NCBI GenBank assembly: GCA_015488565.1
Contig: WFNQ01000230.1
Location: forward strand, 1 to 5,718
DNA: 5,718 bases
Origin: Thiomicrorhabdus sp.
GTDB taxonomy: Bacteria; Pseudomonadota; Gammaproteobacteria; Thiomicrospirales; Thiomicrospiraceae
Reading direction: 5' to 3'
The position numbers were made by a program, and so were the translations under genes. Below the pieces are notes generated by a model that did no database searches, was not told where the DNA came from, and saw only the letters and a program-made list of their open reading frames with translations. Below are positions 1 to 5,718 of this stretch, one piece after another (position 1 is the stretch's first letter; every line of letters begins with the position of its first letter).

Positions 1-1640
1 CCCCCATTGCCGGACGACTAGGTATCAACGCCATTCGTATGGAGTTAGAAGACCTTGGCTTTAAGGCCATGCACCCAATGCGTTATGCGGTGCTTGAAAA
101 TGCGGTTCGCAAGGCGCGAGGCAATCGAAATGAAGTGGTTGATCAAATCACCGACACCATTCAAAATCGTTTAAACCAAGAGAACATCATCGGTAATGTC
201 ATTGGTCGTGAAAAACACCTTTACAGTCTCTATAAAAAAATGCGCAATAAACGACAAAGTTTTGCGGATATTTTAGATATTTTTGCCTTTCGAATCATTA
301 CTAATACCGCAGACGATTGTTACCGAACACTGGGTTCCATTCACTCGCTCTACAAACCATTACCTGGTCGTTTTAAGGACTATATCGCCATACCAAAATC
401 CAATGGCTATCAATCTCTGCATACGGCACTATTTGGCCCTTTTGGTGTGCATCTCGAAGTGCAAATTCGTGATAAAACCATGCACGAAGTCTCAGAACAC
501 GGCATTGCTGCCCACTGGCAATACAAGCAAGATGATACCATGGAAGAGCACTCCCCTTCCTATGTCGATGTCAGAGCAAAAGAGTGGGTCAAAAACTTAC
601 TCGAAATTCAACAGAGCGCAGGTAACTCTCTTGATTTTTTAGAGAATGTAAAAATTGACCTCTTTCCAGATGTCATCTATGTCTTTACCCCACAAGGCGA
701 TATCATTACCTTACCAAGAGGCGCAACGCCCGTTGATTTTGCCTACGCCGTACACACCAATATTGGCCATTCAACCATTGCCTGCCGTATTGATAAAAAA
801 CTGGTGCCACTACGTACGCAGCTTGAAACAGGTAAAACCATTCAAATCATCAAAGGCAGCCATGCACAACCCAACCCTGCTTGGCTAAATTTTGTTAACA
901 CTGCCAAGGCTCGTTCGCAAATTCGCCATTTTATGAAAAACCAAAAAACAGAAGATGCCATCCAGCTTGGGCGCAAAATGCTAAGCCAAACACTGCGTAA
1001 ACACAACATGTCCTACAGCGGACTAAACGAAGAGACTCGCCAAGAACTCATTAACACCTTAAACCTTTCCAGCTGGAGACAGTTGTTGGAAGATTTAGGC
1101 ACGGGTAATCGAATGGCTCCTCTTGTCGCTAAACAAATTCACGATGCCGTACTTGGTGCAGATGACCAGGTTCCCCCTATCCATGAACCTTCTGAAAAGG
1201 GAGGGGCACTCCCTATCTCTGGTACAGAAGGTATGCTGTTGCATTTTGCAAACTGTTGTCACCCCATCCCTGGAGACGCAATTGTTGGCTTTATCAGTGC
1301 CGAAAAAGGCCTCGTCATTCATCGTTGCAACTGCCACAATGTGAAAGGTATTAAAAACTTGTCCGAAAAGTGTTTAGACGTAAACTGGGCGCCCTCCCCC
1401 GAAGGCACCTATTTATCAGAGCTTCAACTTGAAACCAGTAATCAACGCGGCGTATTAGCCACCGTTGCCAATGAAATTGCAAAAACCAATACGGACATTG
1501 AACGAGTACGCTCCGAAGATAAAGACGAAAGCTACAGCCTGATGTACTTTGTTATTAATGTACGCAATCGCTTACATTTAGCACAAGTTATGCGTCGTTT
1601 AAAACAACTGTCTATTGTTGAAAAAATTCACCGAATATAA
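1..1640 (+). CDS. spoT: Bifunctional (p)ppGpp synthetase/hydrolase SpoT, 5'-truncated by the window edge
   Basis: This is a RelA/SpoT homologue that makes and breaks the alarmone (p)ppGpp in the stringent response. The frame is open from base 3 (first residues PIAGRLGIN), giving about 545 residues of a family usually near 700; the N-terminal HD hydrolase domain lies upstream, so the Met at base 39 is internal. Numbering from that Met: synthetase domain about 40-165, with GREKHLYSLYKKM (56-68), the catalytic Asp (D80, in DIFAFRI), RFKD (111-114), NGYQSLHT (122-129) and the catalytic Glu (E140, in LEVQIR). RFKD is the RXKD motif of bifunctional enzymes; RelA-type synthetases carry EXDD. A TGS domain follows (about 208-272), then a helical region, a Cys/His zinc-finger-like domain (about 403-433; C406, C407, H408, H428, C432) and a C-terminal ACT domain (about 459-533). 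All synthetase motifs look intact. ridA follows after 33 bases, so the two are probably cotranscribed. Confidence 0.96.
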   Translation, partial: PIAGRLGINAIRMELEDLGFKAMHPMRYAVLENAVRKARGNRNEVVDQITDTIQNRLNQENIIGNVIGREKHLYSLYKKMRNKRQSFADILDIFAFRIITNTADDCYRTLGSIHSLYKPLPGRFKDYIAIPKSNGYQSLHTALFGPFGVHLEVQIRDKTMHEVSEHGIAAHWQYKQDDTMEEHSPSYVDVRAKEWVKNLLEIQQSAGNSLDFLENVKIDLFPDVIYVFTPQGDIITLPRGATPVDFAYAVHTNIGHSTIACRIDKKLVPLRTQLETGKTIQIIKGSHAQPNPAWLNFVNTAKARSQIRHFMKNQKTEDAIQLGRKMLSQTLRKHNMSYSGLNEETRQELINTLNLSSWRQLLEDLGTGNRMAPLVAKQIHDAVLGADDQVPPIHEPSEKGGALPISGTEGMLLHFANCCHPIPGDAIVGFISAEKGLVIHRCNCHNVKGIKNLSEKCLDVNWAPSPEGTYLSELQLETSNQRGVLATVANEIAKTNTDIERVRSEDKDESYSLMYFVINVRNRLHLAQVMRRLKQLSIVEKIHRI

Positions 1641-1673
1641 AGCCCTAACCCCCATCTAAAAAAAGGAAAGATC

Positions 1674-2060
1674 ATGCGTGAAATCATTTCTACTCCCAAT
1701 GCCCCCCAAGCCATCGGAACCTATTCACAAGCCGTTCGTATCGGTAATACTGTTTACTTATCTGGGCAAATTGCATTGATTCCTGAAACCATGGAACTCA
1801 AAGAAGGTGATATTGCAGAGCGCATACATCAAGTGTTTAAAAATCTAACCGCAGTATGTGAAGCCGCTGGAGGCTCTTTGCAAGATATCGCAAAGCTTAA
1901 TATCTTCCTAACCGATTTAAGTCACTTTGCAACGGTAAATGAAATCATGGCACAATACTTTGAACAACCTTACCCTGCACGAGCCGCCGTTGGTGTTAAA
2001 GAACTGCCCAAAGGCACCGATGTTGAAATGGATGCCATTATGGCGCTCTCTTCCTACTAA
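1674..2060 (+). CDS. ridA: RidA family reactive enamine/imine deaminase
   Basis: The 128-residue protein has the normal RidA (YjgF/YER057c/UK114) length. The family hydrolyses reactive 2-aminoacrylate-type enamines and imines, released by PLP enzymes such as threonine/serine dehydratase, to 2-keto acids and ammonia. It is cytosolic and forms a homotrimer with active sites at the subunit interfaces. Visible family features are TYSQAV near the N-terminus (Y17), YLSGQIAL (G31), PARAAVGVKELPKG with R103 matching the catalytic arginine that binds the substrate carboxylate, and VEMDAIMAL with E118 matching the conserved active-site glutamate. The start is secure: AAGGAAAG (1663-1670) puts GGA 6 bases before the ATG. 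The gene follows spoT by 33 bases with no terminator between them, a pairing seen in many gammaproteobacteria. Nothing appears broken. Confidence 0.96.
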   Translation: MREIISTPNAPQAIGTYSQAVRIGNTVYLSGQIALIPETMELKEGDIAERIHQVFKNLTAVCEAAGGSLQDIAKLNIFLTDLSHFATVNEIMAQYFEQPYPARAAVGVKELPKGTDVEMDAIMALSSY

Positions 2061-2079
2061 GCGTTACTCTAAATAAATA

Positions 2080-2114
2080 CCATGATCAAATCTGATCATG
2101 GCTAAACCTTTTTT
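2080..2114 (+). terminator. Probable intrinsic terminator of spoT-ridA
   Basis: A perfect 9-base stem, CCATGATCA (2080-2088) with TGATCATGG (2093-2101), closes on a 4-base loop 19 bases after the ridA stop. Six T follow at 2109-2114. The T run begins 7 bases after the stem rather than directly, and the stem is only moderately GC-rich, so termination may be inefficient or the hairpin may act as a 3'-end stabiliser. Its place at the end of the housekeeping unit supports a terminator role. Confidence 0.55.
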
Positions 2115-2276
2115 AAGGCCTTTACACAATACAATCACCTAAACCCCATCTACAACCTATCCTTATCTAACTTCGGCTTACTGCCTACGAACAAAGCCCA
2201 ATAACATTCTTACCTCACTCTGATAGAATGCTGAAAACGTCTTAAGAAAGCCTTCAATACAACCATGATCTGTATA

Positions 2277-2319
2277 TTGCTACTTACTATTGTACTGTTC
2301 GCTAATGTTAATTTAAAAA
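2277..2319 (+). promoter_or_regulatory. Weak candidate promoter region for the exported-protein genes
   Basis: The three downstream genes should have their own promoter because a probable terminator precedes them. The AT-rich stretch before the first one offers only mediocre sigma70-like pairs: TTGCTA (2277-2282), 18 bases, GCTAAT (2301-2306); or TTGTAC (2290-2295), 18 bases, TAAAAA (2314-2319). Neither is convincing, and another sigma factor or an activator is equally possible. The rest of the 2061-2344 gap shows no reading frame I would call a gene. Confidence 0.2.
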
Positions 2320-2344
2320 ATATCATAGTAAAGAGCCCTATTCC

Positions 2345-2827
2345 ATGAATACGATCAAACTCTTTTTTTTAACCGGACTTTTCATCAGTGCTACCTCTTT
2401 ACAGGCCAATGAACCTCTCATTAAACTAACCATGAGCGTTAAGGAAGAAGTAAAAACGCTGGATTCTCAGGGAAAACAAACCGTTAAATACCTTCCTCCT
2501 ACGAAAATCACGCCGGGTGACACCGTCATTTATACCAACGAATACCGTAATGAAAGTACGAAGACCCTCCATGAGGTCATCATTACCAACCCTATTCCAA
2601 AACACCTTACTTATCTCAATCAGCATTCTGAACTCAATGAAGCACAGATAAGCTACTCCATTAACCACGGAAAAACCTTTCTTCCTGCCGATCAGCTTAT
2701 GGTAAAAAAGAGAAACAAAAAGGAGCAACCTGCAAAACCGTCAGATTACACCCATATTCGCTGGACCATTCCTTCTGTCACCGCAGGGCAAAAAGGACAG
2801 GTCTCTTTTCGTGCCAAAGTACAGTAA
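2345..2827 (+). CDS. Small exported DUF11-like protein (basic)
   Basis: This 160-residue protein begins with a signal peptide: Lys at position 5, a hydrophobic stretch LFFLTGLFIS, and a likely cut after LQA (A21), leaving about 139 residues with no cysteine. The mature part resembles one DUF11-type (TIGR01451-like) immunoglobulin-fold unit: ITPGDTVIYTNEYRNES (55-71), EVIITNPIPKHL (77-88, the usual 'DxLP' position replaced by NPIP), and a closing IRWTIPSVTAGQKGQVSFRAKV (138-159). By hand count the mature part has about 20 Lys/Arg and 13 Asp/Glu, so it is basic, unlike its two neighbours; KKRNKKEQ (121-128) is a charged loop. The start is supported by the signal peptide and a weak purine-rich stretch AAAGAG (2330-2335). 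It is probably periplasmic or surface-associated and lies 21 bases before the next gene. The specific role is unknown. Confidence 0.85.
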   Translation: MNTIKLFFLTGLFISATSLQANEPLIKLTMSVKEEVKTLDSQGKQTVKYLPPTKITPGDTVIYTNEYRNESTKTLHEVIITNPIPKHLTYLNQHSELNEAQISYSINHGKTFLPADQLMVKKRNKKEQPAKPSDYTHIRWTIPSVTAGQKGQVSFRAKVQ

Positions 2828-2835
2828 TCATTGAA

Positions 2836-2840
2836 TAGGA
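2836..2840 (+). promoter_or_regulatory. Ribosome binding site that decides the start of the 356-aa gene
   Basis: TAGGA sits 8 bases before the ATG at 2849. It lies inside the extension that an upstream in-frame TTG at 2831 would give, and that TTG has no binding site of its own. This favours ATG 2849. Confidence 0.6.
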
Positions 2841-2848
2841 ATCTAAAA

Positions 2849-3919
2849 ATGTTTCTTATAAAATACAACATAATAAAATTACATGGTGTCATAAGCCTTG
2901 CGATTATAGGGGTGTTTTTTACTTATTCAGCATGGGCTGCAGGCACCGCCTCAGGCATTGATATTAGCAATCAAGCCACCCTAAACTATACCATTTCAGG
3001 GGTTAATCAAACAAACATCAACAGCAATACCGTCACCTTTACCATTGATGCACTTGTGGACTTGACCGTCACAGGTACTGGCAATCAAAATGTCACGCCA
3101 AATGGGGTTTTTCAACTGGAGTTTACTCTTACCAATACAGGAAATGAAACCTATGACTTTACACTGGCTTCTGAAGCAGGTATTGAAGAGTTTAGTGTCT
3201 CCGGTTTAACCATTCACGTTGACAGCAATAACAACGGAACCTGGGATGGTTCAAGCACTGATTTACCCAGTACTTCAATCGATAATCTTGTAGCAGATGC
3301 TTCCACAAAAGTGTGGCTCGTTGGAACCATCCCTGCAACCGCAACCGACAATCAAAGTGCAACCTATCACTTAATGGCTTCAGCCCTTTTAGCAGATGGC
3401 AATTCCATTCCGGCAGAAACCGCCGATGTATCCACCACCAAACAATATGTTTATGCCGATGCTTCTGGCCCTCACTCCAATGATAACGCGCGAGACACGC
3501 AACACTCTTCCAGCCTAAGTGTTATGACACAAACGGCAAACCTGACCATTGTAAAATCATCCTTGGTATTGTGGGATCCTGTTAATTTAAGTACGAGCCC
3601 GGTTTATACCCCAGGAGCCATTATTGAATATACCATTCAAATAACCAATGGTTCAGGTTCAGAAACCGCCAGTGCCATTGTGGTTACCGATGTATTGGAC
3701 GCCAATTTAATCATGCCAACCAGCCCTCCAGCACCTTACTCTGCTGGAAACGCCATTCAACTGACCGCGCCTAATTTATATGGTGGTGCCACAACCATTT
3801 TAACCAATGCCAGTGATGGAGATCAGGCCAGTCTATCAGGTCAAACGATAACAATAACAGATATCGCACTCGCTGCAGACCAAACGGCCACCATCAAAAT
3901 TGTGGCTGAGATTAAGTAA
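2849..3919 (+). CDS. Exported two-domain DUF11-like surface protein (acidic)
   Basis: With the ATG at 2849 the protein has 356 residues; an in-frame TTG at 2831 would add six, but the TAGGA site supports the ATG. A signal peptide covers 1-30, with a likely cut after AWA (A30). The mature part opens with a module (about 36-66) ending NSNTVTFTI that is shared with the next gene. The first beta-sandwich half (about 68-195) contains LEFTLTNTGNETYDF and DSNNNGTWD (125-133), a DxNxNGxxD loop of the kind that often binds calcium. The second half (about 231-356) is a good DUF11 match: LTIVKSS, then TPGAIIEYTIQITNGSGSET and IVVTDVLDANL, ending on a strand TATIKIVAEIK. There is no cysteine. By hand count there are about 31 Asp/Glu and 6 Lys/Arg, so it is strongly acidic and rich in Thr, Asn and Ala. 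It has no transmembrane anchor, lipobox or sortase motif. It is probably a secreted or cell-envelope structural protein; function unknown. Confidence 0.85.
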   Translation: MFLIKYNIIKLHGVISLAIIGVFFTYSAWAAGTASGIDISNQATLNYTISGVNQTNINSNTVTFTIDALVDLTVTGTGNQNVTPNGVFQLEFTLTNTGNETYDFTLASEAGIEEFSVSGLTIHVDSNNNGTWDGSSTDLPSTSIDNLVADASTKVWLVGTIPATATDNQSATYHLMASALLADGNSIPAETADVSTTKQYVYADASGPHSNDNARDTQHSSSLSVMTQTANLTIVKSSLVLWDPVNLSTSPVYTPGAIIEYTIQITNGSGSETASAIVVTDVLDANLIMPTSPPAPYSAGNAIQLTAPNLYGGATTILTNASDGDQASLSGQTITITDIALAADQTATIKIVAEIK

Positions 3920-3941
3920 TGCAAACAATGAAATATAAAAA

Positions 3942-3955
3942 AAAAGAGCTCTTTT
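3942..3955. repeat. Perfect 14-base palindrome between the second and third exported-protein genes
   Basis: AAAAGAGCTCTTTT reads the same on both strands. It lies within the 45-base gap and overlaps the end of a nine-A run (3937-3945). As RNA it could form only a five-pair, mostly A-U hairpin, so it is a weak terminator at best; a protein-binding site or chance are alternatives. Confidence 0.5.
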
Positions 3956-3964
3956 AATAAGGCA

Positions 3965-5718
3965 ATGAAAAAATATGACTCCTGCCATTTAAAACCACCA
4001 CACTGCTTCTCGATTGAAAGCAGTGCAATGGTATTGTATGCTTGGTGTTTGCTCTTATTTTCAACACTCAGCTTTGCTGCCACCCCACCTGGAACGGTAA
4101 TCAACAATTTTGCTAGCATTCAATACCAAGTTAATTCACTCAACCAGCCCCCCCTTAATTCCAATACCGATACCTTTACGGTTTTAGGAGCAAATAGCCT
4201 TAATCAAGGTCATGTTACGCCAACAGGTCTTGACGATGCATACTTGTTTTCAGGTACCACTGTCTCGTTTAATATCGAGATCAGAAACGATGGTTCTAAT
4301 AATTTAAATAACGGTACCCTTTCCATTCGTTTAGCAGAAAACCTTGATTTGGCATTAACCGATCCCAATGCCATTCTACAATCCCAAACCACATTAAATG
4401 GCTTCACCACTTATCAATATGCCATTGACCCGCTTCTTATTGCAAATAACGCCTTCTACGCCGCCAATATAATTTGGCCAGCCAATACCCAAGTGAACAG
4501 CGACACCCTTAATATTATCTATCAAGCCAATGGGGTAGAAATTGCTGACAGCACGACTACTCTCAATTTAGGTGAACGAACACAAGGGGTATTGCAGCTG
4601 TTGCAATATTCAGCAGAAAGCGATGCCACTCCGCTTGTCATCAGTCCGACTGAGTTTTTACAAAGCAACAATGTTTACACCCCCCTTACACCGCCCATTG
4701 TTGAAGCCTTAGGCATCAGTGCGACATCCGCTCCCATTCCAGTCGAACCGGCAACCAGTTTTAGTCATAAACAGATTGTTTTCATCAAACTGGAAGAGGG
4801 AGACCACAATTTAAACAGTACGTTAAGAGAAACCGTTGAAGTTGACTTTGCGCTATCAGAAAATGGCGAAACAGAACACCTTAAACTCATGGAAACCTCA
4901 GAAAATAGTGGCATCTTTACCGGTTATATCACTCTCCATGCTAACGATACGGTGGTTCCCTATAATGGCGAACTTGATGTCGTCACCAATGCCAGCGTCA
5001 ATGTCAATTACACCGATGACGTTGATAATAATGACAGCACCTCTGACATTATTTTGGTCGACCCTTATGGCATCTTGTTTGATAGCTCAACAGGTGCGTT
5101 ACTGAATGGCTACACCGTCAGCATGGTTAATGCGGATACAGGCCAACCTGCACAAGTGTTTGGTGACGATGGCATCAGCAGTTATCCCGCAACGGTTATC
5201 ACGGGGGGAAGTGTCACCGACAGCAGTGGAACCGTTTATAATTTTGATAACGGAGCCTACCGCTTTCCTTTTGCTCCAACAGGCAACTACAAACTGGTGG
5301 TCACGCCACCTGCCAATTCAACTTATACCTGGCCTTCACAACAAGCGACTGAATTAATTAATCAACTGCCTAATGCCCCCTATGCCATCACACTAGGCTC
5401 TCGTGCTGAAGTCTTTCCGTTGCTGGCAGGGCCGCCTTTACATATTGATATTCCACTGGACCGTTCAAGCAATCCGCTCTACATTCAGCGTACCGCCAAT
5501 GTAAATCATGCCTCACCAGGGGATTTTATCCTTTTTAAAGTTCAAGTTGAAAATGCAGATAGTGTCTCTCTCGAACAAGTGCGCTTAACCGACACCTTGC
5601 CACAAGGCTTTCGACTTGAACCCGATTCCGTCACCCTCAATGGTCAAGCAACCAGCCCTACGCTTTCTGGTAATGGCCAAACCCTTACCTTCCCTTTAAA
5701 TAGCCTCGCCGCAGGTGA
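3965..5718 (+). CDS. Large exported multidomain DUF11-family surface protein, 3'-truncated by the window edge
   Basis: The frame from ATG 3965 stays open for 584 codons to the last base, so the C-terminus is missing. A signal peptide with an unusually long N-region (21 residues before the hydrophobic VLYAWCLLLF) has a likely cut after SFA (A38). ATG 4028 would give a shorter signal without basic residues. The mature order is: a module shared with the preceding gene (43-73); a beta-rich region (about 95-205); a domain about 268-350 with RETVEVDFALSENGE and ETSENSGIFTGYITL; an Asp/Asn-rich stretch DDVDNNDSTSD (351-361); a carboxypeptidase-regulatory/SdrD-B-like fold (about 366-450) with FDSSTGALLNGYTV, DDGISSYP and GAYRFPFAPTGNYKLVVTPP; and a DUF11 repeat from about 503, with SPGDFILFKVQVEN and TDTLPQGFRLEPDSV. 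The visible mature part has no cysteine and is acidic. The only Shine-Dalgarno-like bases, AAGG (3959-3962), are 2 bases from the ATG, which is poor. Family members can be very long and may end in an outer-membrane or peptidoglycan-binding domain; that part is not visible. Confidence 0.88.
   Translation, partial: MKKYDSCHLKPPHCFSIESSAMVLYAWCLLLFSTLSFAATPPGTVINNFASIQYQVNSLNQPPLNSNTDTFTVLGANSLNQGHVTPTGLDDAYLFSGTTVSFNIEIRNDGSNNLNNGTLSIRLAENLDLALTDPNAILQSQTTLNGFTTYQYAIDPLLIANNAFYAANIIWPANTQVNSDTLNIIYQANGVEIADSTTTLNLGERTQGVLQLLQYSAESDATPLVISPTEFLQSNNVYTPLTPPIVEALGISATSAPIPVEPATSFSHKQIVFIKLEEGDHNLNSTLRETVEVDFALSENGETEHLKLMETSENSGIFTGYITLHANDTVVPYNGELDVVTNASVNVNYTDDVDNNDSTSDIILVDPYGILFDSSTGALLNGYTVSMVNADTGQPAQVFGDDGISSYPATVITGGSVTDSSGTVYNFDNGAYRFPFAPTGNYKLVVTPPANSTYTWPSQQATELINQLPNAPYAITLGSRAEVFPLLAGPPLHIDIPLDRSSNPLYIQRTANVNHASPGDFILFKVQVENADSVSLEQVRLTDTLPQGFRLEPDSVTLNGQATSPTLSGNGQTLTFPLNSLAAG

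Noticed and set aside
1095..1337. Minus-strand open frame within spoT, and similar ones at 2426-2728, 3841-4119 and 4210-4410
   Set aside because: Each lies opposite well-supported coding sequence, has no family resemblance, and is explained by the codon use of the gene on the + strand.
2205..2230. Inverted repeat CATTCT/AGAATG in the intergenic gap
   Set aside because: Only six pairs with a 14-base loop and no T run; expected by chance in AT-rich DNA.
2831..2848. TTG start giving a 362-residue form of the middle exported protein
   Set aside because: It lacks a binding site, whereas ATG 2849 has TAGGA 8 bases upstream and yields a well-formed signal peptide.
3264..3278. LPSTS in the 356-aa protein as a sortase motif
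   Set aside because: It is internal, lacks the Gly of LPXTG, and no hydrophobic segment with basic tail follows.
4046..4048. Cysteine in the signal peptide of the large protein (C28) as a lipoprotein site
   Set aside because: It lies within the hydrophobic core without a lipobox (no L-A/S-G/A-C context), and a normal SFA cut site follows.
4836..5357. Two + strand frames (4836-5105 and 5106-5357) adjoining each other
   Set aside because: They overlap the large DUF11 frame in other phases, show no recognisable protein character and lack ribosome binding sites; they are shadows.

Overview
The window looks like a piece of a gammaproteobacterial chromosome of moderate, slightly AT-leaning composition. 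The best evidence is the first gene, whose protein closely follows gammaproteobacterial SpoT, and the spoT-ridA gene pair, a common arrangement in that class. A marine sulfur-oxidiser relative (Thiomicrospira-like) would fit the base composition, but that is only a guess. All genes found are on the + strand. I see no tRNA, rRNA, CRISPR array, insertion sequence or origin.

Bases 1-2060 are housekeeping. They hold the 3' three-quarters of spoT (stringent-response (p)ppGpp synthetase/hydrolase; its N-terminal hydrolase domain lies off the window) and, 33 bases later, ridA (enamine/imine deaminase) with a good ribosome binding site. A hairpin followed by a T run (2080-2114) probably ends this unit. 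The 284-base gap 2061-2344 has no convincing gene; it holds this hairpin, scattered copies of the octamer CCATGATC and a weak promoter candidate.

Bases 2345-5718 are a different module: three consecutive genes for exported proteins, each with a signal peptide and with no cysteine in the predicted mature part, built from DUF11-like beta-sandwich domains. The first is small and basic (160 aa), the second is a strongly acidic two-domain protein (356 aa), and the third is a large acidic protein of which 584 residues are visible before the window ends. That third reading frame has no stop up to the last base, so it is an incomplete gene that a stop-bounded ORF search would miss. The second and third proteins share a module directly after their signal peptides (14 of 31 positions identical by eye).

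The gene spacing (21 and 45 bases, no terminator seen between them) suggests one transcript. I infer a cell-surface or periplasmic structural system, perhaps a surface layer, adhesin or sheath-like assembly, but nothing in the sequence gives a specific function. The junction before the third gene is odd: a TAATG overlap, a run of nine A, a perfect 14-base palindrome and a poorly placed ribosome binding site.
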